Below are positions 55,016 to 64,000 of a stretch of 64,000 bases of DNA, in pieces. Every line of letters begins with the position of its first letter. The stretch's first letter is position 1. A program made the translations under genes and the position numbers. Under the pieces are notes generated by a model. It saw nothing but the letters and a program-made list of their open reading frames with translations. It was not told the DNA's origin and made no database searches. This DNA comes from Alterisphingorhabdus sp051668705 (GTDB lineage: Bacteria; Pseudomonadota; Alphaproteobacteria; Sphingomonadales; Sphingomonadaceae), in the NCBI RefSeq assembly GCF_051668705.1, contig NZ_CP196351.1:1984001-2048000 (forward strand). The letters run 5' to 3'.

Positions 55016-56320
55016 ATGACCAATTATAGCAGCATATATGGCAGTCTAGCATTTGCTCTAGCGCTGATTACAACACCGGCGGCCGCGCAGACAGATGCAC
55101 AGCCCGTTGCAGATGAGGAATCGTCCGCATCAGCAATGAGTGCAGAGACGATCAAAAAACTCACTGAGCAGGCCGACACAGCCTATGACAAGGGCGATTA
55201 TGAAAGCGCGCTCGCAATCTATAAAACCCTGGGGCAAGCCGGGGATAGCAATGGTAATTACATCTATGGCTATATGCTGCGCCGCGGCCTTGGCACGGAA
55301 AAAGATTTCCCGGAAGCCTTTCGCGTACTGCAAATTGCCAGCGAAGGTGATGCTCCTAATGCTTTCACCGAATTGGGCCTAATGTATGAATTGGGTGAGA
55401 TTGGCGAGAAAGACGAAGACATCGCAAATGACTATTATATGCGCGCACATGAAAAGGGCAGCAGCAGAGCGACATATTTTATTGGTCTGAATTATCTTTA
55501 CGGTATTGGCTTTGAGAAAAATGTCGAAGAGGCTGAAAACTGGTTCAAAAAAGCCATCGCAATGGGTTCAGACTCTGCCATGCGGGAGCTGGGTGTTCTC
55601 TACATTACTGGCGATAAGTTAGAGCAAGACTATACCACTGGCTTAGGGCTACTCACCCGCGCGGCCGCCGCTGGCAATAGCGATGCTATGTTTCATTTGG
55701 GTGTGTCGCATGATTTTGCGACCGGCGTTGTTGAAAATGCAGAACTTGCATTTTTCTGGTACAAAATGGCAGCAGAATTGGGGCAAATCGATGCTCTCAA
55801 CAATCTGGCGCAATTGTATCGCAATGGTAGAGGTGTAGAAAAAGACACCCAACAGGCCGCATTCTGGTTTGAAAAAGGTGTTGCGGCTAATGATGCTTAT
55901 GCGATGGCGAATTTGGCATATATGCTGGCCTCAGCAGAGGGTCTTCCCCGCGATATAGCGCGCGCGCAAAAGCTGTTTGATCAGGCCATTGCGCTGAAAG
56001 AACCTTTTGCGATGCGCACTATGGGGCTCGCCTATGAAGAGGGCCATTTAGGCAGCAAAGATACTGTAAAGGCCAATGCCTTATATCTTGAGGCGGCAGA
56101 ACTGGGCGACCAGATCGCGATGCGCTATCTGGGTATCAATTATGAGGAAGGCATAGGTTTTATCAAAGACCTTGATAAGGCGCGTTCTTGGTACGCAAAG
56201 GCCATTGCAGCAGGCGATGAAAAAGCAAAAGAATTGCTCGAGGGTATCAAGAAAGCCGACCGAGATTGGGTATCTGAAGTGATGGATGTTGAAGCCAATA
56301 AAGCAGATGACAGCAATTAA
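55016..56320 (+). CDS. Exported Sel1-repeat protein
   Basis: 434 residues: a signal peptide (ending PAAAQT), an acidic spacer, then about nine Sel1-like repeats of roughly 36 residues with the A-x3-LG-x2-Y-x2-G pattern (for example AMRTMGLAYEEGHLGSKDTV and AMRYLGINYEEGIGFIKDLD). These solenoids mediate protein-protein contact, often in envelope or secretion processes. The partner is unknown. GGGGGTGAG lies just upstream of the ATG. Its stop overlaps the convergent thioesterase stop. Confidence 0.88.
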   Translation: MTNYSSIYGSLAFALALITTPAAAQTDAQPVADEESSASAMSAETIKKLTEQADTAYDKGDYESALAIYKTLGQAGDSNGNYIYGYMLRRGLGTEKDFPEAFRVLQIASEGDAPNAFTELGLMYELGEIGEKDEDIANDYYMRAHEKGSSRATYFIGLNYLYGIGFEKNVEEAENWFKKAIAMGSDSAMRELGVLYITGDKLEQDYTTGLGLLTRAAAAGNSDAMFHLGVSHDFATGVVENAELAFFWYKMAAELGQIDALNNLAQLYRNGRGVEKDTQQAAFWFEKGVAANDAYAMANLAYMLASAEGLPRDIARAQKLFDQAIALKEPFAMRTMGLAYEEGHLGSKDTVKANALYLEAAELGDQIAMRYLGINYEEGIGFIKDLDKARSWYAKAIAAGDEKAKELLEGIKKADRDWVSEVMDVEANKADDSN

Positions 56321-56718
56321 TCGTCACTGATAGGCAAAAAGCGGGTAATCACATCTTTGGTCAATCGTGCCGGGCGCAATGTTTTGGCATCAACGCAGCA
56401 CCAGCTTGACTTAACTTCTGCCAGAACTTCCTCCCCGCGTCTGATGACAGTGTCATAAAATGCGCGTGCTCCATGCACTTTTTCAAGGATGACAGTGGCA
56501 ATCACTTCATCATCAATAAAGGCTGGCTTGCGGTATGTAATCTCGTGCTTTAGCGCCACCCAGAGATGCTCTGCAACAGCGGCTGGCGGAGCGATGCGCT
56601 CCCAATGCGCAATCACTGCATCCTGAACCCAATGCAGATAATTTGCATTGTTTACATGCCCCATAAAATCAATGTCTGACGGGGAGACGGATATAATATG
56701 GTCATGTAATCGGCTCAT
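56317..56718 (-). CDS. Acyl-CoA thioesterase (hotdog fold, 4HBT type)
   Basis: 133 residues, a typical single hotdog domain. The catalytic segment SDIDFMGHVNNANYLHWVQD holds the Asp of the 4-hydroxybenzoyl-CoA thioesterase group and the usual GHVNN. It hydrolyses an acyl-CoA; chain and substrate cannot be read. It lies 78 bp downstream of tamB on the same strand and may be the last gene of that unit. Confidence 0.88.
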   Translation of the reverse strand: MSRLHDHIISVSPSDIDFMGHVNNANYLHWVQDAVIAHWERIAPPAAVAEHLWVALKHEITYRKPAFIDDEVIATVILEKVHGARAFYDTVIRRGEEVLAEVKSSWCCVDAKTLRPARLTKDVITRFLPISDD

Positions 56719-56795
56719 ATTGCTTACACTAATGTTAGTTACCCAAAATTGAAAGCTGATAATTGCCGCTAAAGTGTAAACACCAACATAATGGC

Positions 56796-59700
56796 CTAAT
56801 AATCGCGCGAAATTCTGGCGTTCACGCTTTGCCGCCCGATGGTGGACACGGTCGATAATATGGAGAGCCAGCGCGTTATCTGGAATTCTGCCTGTGTGGC
56901 GGAATAGCCCTGACCATCGGTAATCACCTCTACATAGATATTGCGCGTTATATATTTGCCTGCGCCAATGCTGATGCCCTGCCCAATGGACGGATCGGCC
57001 GCGATAATCCGCAATCGGTCAAGGCCGATAGCTCCGCGCAGAGCGTTGATCGGGTCAAGCCCGCCACCGCTGCGCAAAGAGGTCAGCGCCGCCGCTAGTT
57101 GCACAGCCTCTGGCGCAGAAATATCTGTGACCGATGAGCCGAACAGCAGCCGTGCCAACAGCTCATCTTCAGGCAATTGCGGTATGCTGGTAAAGGTTAT
57201 CTCAGGCCGTAATCCCGTTCCCCCGACACGAATATCCGCATCAATGCCAGACAGGTTTGCCGTTGCCACAATGTCGAGCAGCGGATCAGCAGGGAAGGTT
57301 TCCTGAAAACGGATAAGGCCGCGTTCCAGATCAAAGTCACGCCCAGCAAATTCATATTCACCGCGTATCAGATTGGCTGTACCACTGATGCGCGGTGTGA
57401 TGGTCGGCCCGTTAATCGCAATATCGGCGCGCCATTCGCTATCTATGCCCAGCCCGCGCACTGCTATACGGTTATTTGCCCGCGCCTTTATCGCAAACCG
57501 CCATGGTGTCGGCGGAATGAAGGGCGGTGCTTCATCGGGCCTGCGGTTAATCTCTCGATAGGCGATATCGGGCAGCTCAGTAATAACCTCTGCCTTGCCC
57601 AGATTGAACCGCCCCTGATTGATGATAACATCGCCGCCCAAAACGCCGCTGCGATCACCTTCAGATTTGGCTGTGATACGGCCCGTCACTGTTGCCGCGA
57701 AATCATCACGCACCAGCAGATTGGCGTTGCGCACATCAAAGGCGAGATCAAGCGTGGCAAATTGCTTGCCGCCAAACCGCAATGTGCCGCTGCCCAACAC
57801 ATCCCCGCCATTAGGAGTCTTCCCTTTCAAGCTGGTAAGTGTGAACTTGTCCCCCGCGAAACGGCCATTAACCGCGATCTTTTCAATGATTGTGCCAGAT
57901 AGCACGCTTTCGACCCGTGCATTTTGTGTCGCCAATTTCCCCTGCACTAACGGATTATCCAAAGTGCCGCTGGCCTGAGCGCGGACATCAACATTGCCCG
58001 TCATATCCAAAACATCAATACCGGTCAGACGCCATAAAGCATCAACCGGACCGGAATATTTAATCTCGCCCAGCAAATCGGCACGTGCCAGTCCTTCAGC
58101 AAAATCTGTATTGGCCGGTATGTTGGCCAGCCGCATCTGCGCCCTGCCCAGCTCCTGGTTTTTATCGCGAATGATCGTGCGCACTGCCAGATTGTCATCA
58201 TTTAGCTGCGCATTCATTGCCAGATCAACGGGCCGTGATGTCAAGGCAATGGTTGACCGCGCCAGCCGGTTAAGGCGCAATTTGGCCTCGCCTCTGGGGT
58301 TTTGCCCATTGCGGAAATTAAGGTTGAGCTGACCAGAGGCCGTGCCACTCAAACCCAATTCACTAAACCCAACATCCAGCACAGCCAAAGGCAGCGCCTG
58401 CATGTCCAGATTTACGCTCTGACGATCCATGCCGAACAGCCCTGAGACGCCCATTGAGCCGCGCCCTACAGTCAGGCGTGTCTTGGCCAGTCGCCAGCCA
58501 TTTGCGGTTTTGTTGATGATCGCAGAGCGCGATGTACCAATTGCCCGCAGGCCATAAGCCCCGTCCACATCAACTGCGATGCGGTTTCTTTCGATACGAG
58601 AGCGTGTTTGCAAAGAGAAACGGCTGCCACGCCGCCCCGCCAAAGATGCAGTAACATTGCCGACACAGGCTCTGTCGCTGATATTGCCGGATGACAGACA
58701 GCCGGGCAGATCAGCCTTTGCCGCAATACGGCCAATGAACAGATTGCCGCGCGAAATACCTTGAGCTGTGATAGCCGCATCAATTTTGGGCAGGTCGTTA
58801 CCAAATAATGCTGTAAGGTTAATCGTGCCTTGACGAATAAGCGTCGGTGTCTCACCGGCAAAGCGCGCATTGGCCAATTTTATATCACTGGTAACAATGA
58901 TGGTTTCCTGCTGGCTGCTCAGGCGGATATTGCCATTCACACCGCCACCGCTCAGCAGAAACTCGCCATTTGTGCCGCTATCGCCAGTGAAAATATCACC
59001 AGTAATCAATGAGTTGCTGATATTCAACTCACGCACAGCAATTTGTGTTCGGCCATCAGCAAGCGCCATGATATTGGTCAAAGCATCAAATGGTCCGGCC
59101 AGTGAACCGCCTTTTGCAGTGATAGTAAAGCCCTGTTCCGCCGCGGCGACCGCCAGTTCAACATTGCTCAACCCCAGAGCGGGCAATGGGCTGTCTAGCA
59201 CGATAGTTGCCTGGGCGAGCGAGCCTTGCCCTTCCGCATTCACATCAAATGCACCATAATCGCTATGTCGGCCAGCGGCGCGAATAACGGCATTACCATC
59301 AGTCTCCAGACGCCCGCCGCCGAGCAATGCCAATTTCGCAGAGGCGATCTCAACGTTACGAAAAATGATGGGCTGGCGATCCGCATAATCTATCTGGCCA
59401 GAGAAACCGATATTCTCTCCAAGATATTGGGCTATGGTTTGATTGACCACATTGCGCGTTTTGCCATTGATTATGGCCTGCGCTGACAATGCCTTACCAA
59501 ATGCCAGCTGTATATCGGCGGCAATATCGGCCGTGGCCACATTTTCAATGACATAATCATTCAGGTTGATCTGCCCATCGACACGATAATCATTGGCCTG
59601 AACCCGCCCGACCAAGCCCAATTGCCCCCGCAATTTGCCCGCATCTATCGTCATGGCTTTAGAAGTTAAGATATTGTCCTCAAAAGCAAAATCGCCAGAT

Positions 59701-61028
59701 ATTCTGGGCGGGCCCAGCAATGCATCTGCCTCTTTTATGCCGGTTATCAGGCGCGCCGCAGACATGTCCAATTCACCGCTAATACGGCCCTTATTACTGG
59801 CAATATCGGCTTTGGCGATCAGCTTCTCAGCGCGGAAATCGTCAAAAGCAACGCTGTTCATGCTGATATCAAGCGGGCTGCGCCAATCATCAAAACTGCC
59901 ATTGAACAGCATTTTTGCGACCAGAGCTTTGGTGCTGATGCCAAATATATCCAAATCGCCCTGCCGCGCCGTTGCCGTAACAGCAAGATCGTTAAACAGA
60001 TTATTGGCCAGATCGACCGCACCCTGACATTCCAATGAAAGCGCAGCCAAATTGATCCGTAACCGGCCATCCAGCACGCGGTCGGTCATCACCGCTTCGC
60101 CATCAATGTTGATAGTTTCACCAATGAGAGTAGCCAATTCCCCATCCACAAAACTGGCGGGGAAAATATCGCCCTGCACAGCATAGGTGCCAGCCTGTGC
60201 CTTTAACGCAAGATCGGCCAGCAATTGCTGTTCATCCTTGGCTTGCAACACGCCCTGCCAATTGCTGTAGCTGCCATCACCTTTTGCTCTAATCTGCAAC
60301 CCTCTTTGCAAGCCGGCCATACGCGCCAGCACGCCATCAACAGGCGCATTAACGTCCAGATCAAGATCGAATATATCCGCATCAGGGGAGATATCGACCT
60401 TGGCGATCAACCGATCTTCACCCGCTTGGATTGCAGTATTAATGTCCAGCAACACCCTGCCGCCGCGAATATCGACCTTTGCCGTGAGCGCGAGAATACG
60501 CTCCTCACCCGCAATATCGGGGTGGATGGTAAAATTCTCACTCGTCAAACTGTCCAGACGAATATCAAAGTCTGGCAAAATCGGCGCCGTGGTGTCTGTT
60601 TCCAGCAATTCCGGCAGTGCCAGCAATGTGCCATTGCGCAGCGCGAGCGCACGAATGTCGAGCAGATTTTGCAACCATGACAAAGGCCGCCAATCCAGCC
60701 GGGCTTCCTCTAAGGTCAGGAAGGTTTTCTTGGGGTCAGACAAGCGCACATCACGGACAATCGCTTCGCCATAAATGGACCCGTCAATCGCACCAACATC
60801 AATGTCCAGACCATTTTCAAATTCCAGAGCGGAAATCTGCTGCGCCAGAAAGCGGCGGCCCGGCGCGGTATCCAATAACAGCCCCAATATGAGGATTATC
60901 ACGGCCAGAACAGTGAGGCAGATCGCCGCGATCTTGGTGACGCGCCACAATGTCCATGCCCGCTTGCCGGAAGCGACTTTGGCATCTGCCTCGTCTATCT
61001 GGTCAGTTTGCGCAGTTTCCGTCATCAA
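56796..61028 (-). CDS. tamB: Translocation and assembly module subunit TamB
   Basis: 1410 residues. One N-terminal membrane anchor (ICLTVLAVIILILGLLLDTA), then a very long beta-rich region of AsmA-like repeats forming a periplasmic groove, and a C-terminal DUF490/TamB domain (residues ~1050-1410; LPEDELLARLLFGSSVTDIS; GQGISIGAGKYITRNIYVEV). With TamA it bridges inner and outer membrane for outer-membrane protein or lipid transport. The ATG overlaps the tamA TGA (61025-61028). Confidence 0.95.
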   Translation of the reverse strand: MMTETAQTDQIDEADAKVASGKRAWTLWRVTKIAAICLTVLAVIILILGLLLDTAPGRRFLAQQISALEFENGLDIDVGAIDGSIYGEAIVRDVRLSDPKKTFLTLEEARLDWRPLSWLQNLLDIRALALRNGTLLALPELLETDTTAPILPDFDIRLDSLTSENFTIHPDIAGEERILALTAKVDIRGGRVLLDINTAIQAGEDRLIAKVDISPDADIFDLDLDVNAPVDGVLARMAGLQRGLQIRAKGDGSYSNWQGVLQAKDEQQLLADLALKAQAGTYAVQGDIFPASFVDGELATLIGETINIDGEAVMTDRVLDGRLRINLAALSLECQGAVDLANNLFNDLAVTATARQGDLDIFGISTKALVAKMLFNGSFDDWRSPLDISMNSVAFDDFRAEKLIAKADIASNKGRISGELDMSAARLITGIKEADALLGPPRISGDFAFEDNILTSKAMTIDAGKLRGQLGLVGRVQANDYRVDGQINLNDYVIENVATADIAADIQLAFGKALSAQAIINGKTRNVVNQTIAQYLGENIGFSGQIDYADRQPIIFRNVEIASAKLALLGGGRLETDGNAVIRAAGRHSDYGAFDVNAEGQGSLAQATIVLDSPLPALGLSNVELAVAAAEQGFTITAKGGSLAGPFDALTNIMALADGRTQIAVRELNISNSLITGDIFTGDSGTNGEFLLSGGGVNGNIRLSSQQETIIVTSDIKLANARFAGETPTLIRQGTINLTALFGNDLPKIDAAITAQGISRGNLFIGRIAAKADLPGCLSSGNISDRACVGNVTASLAGRRGSRFSLQTRSRIERNRIAVDVDGAYGLRAIGTSRSAIINKTANGWRLAKTRLTVGRGSMGVSGLFGMDRQSVNLDMQALPLAVLDVGFSELGLSGTASGQLNLNFRNGQNPRGEAKLRLNRLARSTIALTSRPVDLAMNAQLNDDNLAVRTIIRDKNQELGRAQMRLANIPANTDFAEGLARADLLGEIKYSGPVDALWRLTGIDVLDMTGNVDVRAQASGTLDNPLVQGKLATQNARVESVLSGTIIEKIAVNGRFAGDKFTLTSLKGKTPNGGDVLGSGTLRFGGKQFATLDLAFDVRNANLLVRDDFAATVTGRITAKSEGDRSGVLGGDVIINQGRFNLGKAEVITELPDIAYREINRRPDEAPPFIPPTPWRFAIKARANNRIAVRGLGIDSEWRADIAINGPTITPRISGTANLIRGEYEFAGRDFDLERGLIRFQETFPADPLLDIVATANLSGIDADIRVGGTGLRPEITFTSIPQLPEDELLARLLFGSSVTDISAPEAVQLAAALTSLRSGGGLDPINALRGAIGLDRLRIIAADPSIGQGISIGAGKYITRNIYVEVITDGQGYSATQAEFQITRWLSILSTVSTIGRQSVNARISRDY

Positions 61029-63343
61029 AATGCCTGCCCAAGTGAGACATAAACGCCGATAGCCGCATCATTTGGCCCAGGGTTTATGGGTGTACCAATA
61101 TCAAGCCGCAAAGGGCCGAAGCTGCTATAATAGCGCAGGCCTATCCCTGCGCCATAGCGTAACCGGCGAAATGTGGGGAAACTGCTATCATAAACATTGC
61201 CGGCATCAATAAAGGGGACAACGCCAAATTCGCCAAAACGCACCCTTGCTTCCAGCGAAAACTCGGCCAGACTGCGCCCGCCAACCGGATCGCCATTTAT
61301 ATCTATAGGGCCGACATCCTGAAAGCCAAAACCCCTTACCGAGCCACCACCGCCGGAATAAAAACGCCGTGATGGCGCAATAGCAAAGGTGCTAGCCCCT
61401 GTAATACTCGCCAAGCGAGTACGCCCTGCAAGAATGATATCATCGCTAAACGGTTGATAGAAGCTGGCGTCAAACTGGCTGCGGAAATAACCGACATTAC
61501 CGGTTATGAGCGACACCTCTGGTGAGACAAGTATCGCGACACGGAAACCCTTTGACGGATCGAGCAAATCATCACTGCCATCATAAGCCAATGATGCCGG
61601 CAAAGCGGCGATACCGAATGTCTCTCGCCCGGTATCATTTGGTCCGGCAATATCGCTTTCATCGGTCAGCACAAATTCAACACCGGCTGACCATGTCCAT
61701 TTCTTCTGGAAGATCAAATTGGTTTGCCGTTGAATATTGGCCGATAAAGATAGGGTTCGCGCGTCAAACGCATCACGCTGAACATTGGCAATCAGCGCGT
61801 TGACGTTCAGCACCGTATCACGCTGGCGGAAATTGTTGCGCTGATAGGTCGCGCCCAATAGCTGTTCCTGCGTACCCACAACCCCGCGCACCCGCACCAG
61901 ACCTTCGGGCGGGAAGAAATTGCGATGTTCCCAGCTTGCCGCGATACGGAAACCCTCACCAGTGCCAAAGCCCAGTTCACCAGCAATAGTCCGTAGGGGC
62001 GCTGGCGCGATATCGACATTCAGATCAACAATTTCGGTTGCTTTGGCCGGAGTATCCCCACCAGCCACGCCCAATCGCTTTGGCTCGCTTTCAGGATCAA
62101 TCTCCTTATCCTCGGCAGGCACAGCCGTGATGGAGACAGAGGACACCAACCCAGTCGCCAAAATGGCGCGGCGCAAATCTTCCACACGTGAGGCGCGGAA
62201 AATATCACCCGTGTCAAAGCGAGCAATACGCAGCAAATGGCGCGCACTTAACAGCGGGTCATCACCAACATTGATATTGCCAAAACGGTATTTTTCACCC
62301 GGCGTAATTTCGAGTGACAAATCAGCGGACAGTGCCTGATGGTCTATGACCAGTTCGGCCGGGGCAAGATTGGCAAAGGCATAGCCATTTTCTGCCAGCG
62401 CCTGCGCCAAGCGCTCTTCTCCCGCGACGATGTCATCGCTATTAGCGACATCACCACTGGCCAAGCCGAATGTTCTGATGAAATAGGGATAATCATCCCC
62501 CGCATCGCGCAAATTGCCCAGATTGATGTCGCCAAATCTGTATAATGGTCCGGCTGTCACCAAAAAGTTGACCAATATGTCATCACTGATTTGCACATTA
62601 TTATCAGCGGCATCATTTTGTGCATCGGCAACAGCAGAAGATGCAGCAAATAACGGTTCCACTATGCCATCATAATGGCCGTAAATGCGCAGCAAACGCA
62701 GCAACAAGGCGCGGTCAAGATTGGCGCGCCGCGTGATCTGCGCAATATTGCTATCATCATCATTCAATGTTTCCAGCGAAGAGAGCGCATTAAACCGCTG
62801 CAATAAATCACTGCGGTCACGGCTGGATATTAGTGCATCGCTAAATGCCACATCCACGTCATAGTCAGTGATTTTACTTGGCAATGGTCCATCGACCAAT
62901 CCGCTATTAGCTGCTTGCGCAGATATGCCTTGCAAAGGCTCCCGTGTAGAAGGGCCCAGCGCATCCTGATCCGCCAATATTGCCGCCCCATCATTGCCAT
63001 CTTCAGAAGAATCACCGGATGCATCATCAGGCACATCGCTTTCGGCAATCTCCTCATTATCGGCAAGGCCGTTAATCGGCGTATCAAATTCCGGCCAATC
63101 AACGCCGAAATCATCCATATTTGTTAAAGGCGCATCCAAATCTATCTCGGGCGGTAAATTTGTCTCGCTAGGTATAACCGTTTCTTGGCTAGGTGCTTCG
63201 ACAGTGTCTTGACTATCAACACCATCATCCTGCGCCTTTGCGGCGCCTGCACAGAATAATAGCGTTGCAAGCGATGCATAGCAGCTTTTTCGCAAGCCAG
63301 CGAAGCGTTGGATACTATGGAAATGCGACAAGCCGGTGCCCAA
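61025..63343 (-). CDS. tamA: Translocation and assembly module subunit TamA (Omp85)
   Basis: 772 residues: a signal peptide (ending GAAKAQ), an unusual acidic low-complexity stretch of about 100 residues, three POTRA-type domains (including LSARHLLRIARFDTGDIFRA) and a C-terminal Omp85 barrel with the SVRGFGF motif (GGGGSVRGFGFQDVGPIDIN) and a final barrel strand (IGVYVSLGQAF). It pairs with TamB. The neighbouring tamB start overlaps the tamA stop, so the two are translated together. Confidence 0.95.
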   Translation of the reverse strand: MGTGLSHFHSIQRFAGLRKSCYASLATLLFCAGAAKAQDDGVDSQDTVEAPSQETVIPSETNLPPEIDLDAPLTNMDDFGVDWPEFDTPINGLADNEEIAESDVPDDASGDSSEDGNDGAAILADQDALGPSTREPLQGISAQAANSGLVDGPLPSKITDYDVDVAFSDALISSRDRSDLLQRFNALSSLETLNDDDSNIAQITRRANLDRALLLRLLRIYGHYDGIVEPLFAASSAVADAQNDAADNNVQISDDILVNFLVTAGPLYRFGDINLGNLRDAGDDYPYFIRTFGLASGDVANSDDIVAGEERLAQALAENGYAFANLAPAELVIDHQALSADLSLEITPGEKYRFGNINVGDDPLLSARHLLRIARFDTGDIFRASRVEDLRRAILATGLVSSVSITAVPAEDKEIDPESEPKRLGVAGGDTPAKATEIVDLNVDIAPAPLRTIAGELGFGTGEGFRIAASWEHRNFFPPEGLVRVRGVVGTQEQLLGATYQRNNFRQRDTVLNVNALIANVQRDAFDARTLSLSANIQRQTNLIFQKKWTWSAGVEFVLTDESDIAGPNDTGRETFGIAALPASLAYDGSDDLLDPSKGFRVAILVSPEVSLITGNVGYFRSQFDASFYQPFSDDIILAGRTRLASITGASTFAIAPSRRFYSGGGGSVRGFGFQDVGPIDINGDPVGGRSLAEFSLEARVRFGEFGVVPFIDAGNVYDSSFPTFRRLRYGAGIGLRYYSSFGPLRLDIGTPINPGPNDAAIGVYVSLGQAF

Positions 63344-63500
63344 ACAAGAAAATTCATGGATTTTTCTAAATATAGCAATGGGCTATCATGCCCTTCACCG
63401 TTAAGCAAAGACCATCACTGAATATCGACAGAATTTTACCTGTTTTCAGCCACTCTTGACCGCACTTTCCGCCGTTACAGCACCAATGCAGCCTTCATGC

Positions 63501-64000
63501 CTATTCGCTATCAAAAGCGACCCAGCCATTTGGCCCCAGCTTTTCCAATGGCCGATAGCGCGTTTTATACGCCATGCGCGCTGACCCATCGACCCAATAG
63601 CCCAGATAGACATAAGGCAGGTCGCTTTGTGCAGCCCGCAAAATATGGTCCATGATGACGTAATTGCCCAACCCTTGACGCCATGGATGCTGCGGATCAA
63701 AAAAGCTGTACACCATGGATAAACCGTCATTTTGTATATCGGTCAGACATGCGCCGACCAAGCGCCCACCATCGCCATTGCAATCAGGTTCGCGATATTC
63801 AACAACATTACTGCGCACTGGCGATTGCTCCACCATATCGGCATAGTCGCCTTCATCCATCTCGATCATGCCGCCATCAGGGTGGCGCACAGACAGATAG
63901 CTTTTTAGCAGCTCATATTGCTCATCCGTTGCCCATGGACGGCATTTTTTAACCACAAGGTCGCTATTGCGGCGAATGATTTTGCGCTGGGTTGCGCTGG
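63501..64000 (-). CDS. bpt: Aspartate/glutamate leucyltransferase (5' end beyond window)
   Basis: The minus frame is open to the window edge and gives ATQRKIIRRNSDLVVKK and then CRPWATDEQYELLKSYLSVR, typical of Bpt/Ate transferases that add Leu to N-terminal Asp or Glu and so mark proteins for ClpAP. The central GLSMVYSFFDPQHPWRQGLG and the YVYLGYWVDGSARMAYKTRY segment are family hallmarks. A GTG at 63956 is internal, not the start. The N-terminus with its Cys cluster is missing from the window. Confidence 0.93.
   Translation of the reverse strand, partial: SATQRKIIRRNSDLVVKKCRPWATDEQYELLKSYLSVRHPDGGMIEMDEGDYADMVEQSPVRSNVVEYREPDCNGDGGRLVGACLTDIQNDGLSMVYSFFDPQHPWRQGLGNYVIMDHILRAAQSDLPYVYLGYWVDGSARMAYKTRYRPLEKLGPNGWVAFDSE

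Overview
The window reads as chromosomal DNA of an alphaproteobacterium, most likely a sphingomonad (Sphingomonadales). Base composition is near 50% GC by eye. Pointers to this group are the adjacent tamA-tamB and bpt genes, a GTTC-N7-GTTC LexA box of the alphaproteobacterial kind, a translated palindromic element carrying the GAGCTTGTCGAAG core often seen in sphingomonad genomes, and many lineage-type hypothetical proteins. No rRNA, tRNA, CRISPR array, insertion sequence or prophage was seen.

Layout. 1-8.8 kb: tail of a GreA/GreB factor, ppk2, a frameshifted exported protein, aspS, rnd-oxyR (overlapping), pgsA, an LplT-like transporter. 9-13.6 kb: gloB and the sulfate-activation operon cysD-cysNC-cysQ. 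13.7-21.6 kb: glutaryl-CoA dehydrogenase, a MarR regulator, an M17 aminopeptidase, a Baeyer-Villiger-type monooxygenase, an exported Ig-like protein, rimO. 21.6-29.5 kb: two divergent small membrane-protein genes (one broken by an amber codon), a histidine phosphatase, rlmN, a flavin reductase-like gene, a cytochrome b561/Tat-molybdoprotein pair, cfa, a DUF1801 gene. 29.6-34.5 kb: argG, a 1.1 kb stretch without a convincing gene, a lipoprotein, a zinc-ribbon protein and a protein carrying a hairpin cluster inside its reading frame.

34.5-40.1 kb: an AT-rich type II restriction-modification pair coupled to the 3' end of uvrA. The endonuclease is intact but the methylase is frameshifted in a C6/G6 run. 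uvrA has a LexA box upstream and an in-frame palindromic insertion. 40.2-47.9 kb: a lipoprotein, btuB under a cobalamin riboswitch, a MATE transporter without a canonical start codon, a SleB-type hydrolase. 48-52.5 kb: a membrane GGDEF-EAL protein (apparently starting at ATT) converging on an RpfF-like DSF-synthase homologue, then a flavin reductase-crotonase fusion. 52.6-64 kb: DUF3667 protein, glutathione-transferase-like protein, Sel1-repeat protein, thioesterase, tamB, tamA and the 5'-truncated bpt.

Most promising for follow-up are the RpfF/GGDEF-EAL pair (possible fatty-acid signal plus c-di-GMP module), the reductase-crotonase fusion, two apparent ATT starts, and the RM locus with a homopolymer-broken methylase. 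Both frameshifts (2027-2032 and 36404-36409) are repaired by adding one base to a homopolymer, so base-calling error must be excluded before biology is claimed.
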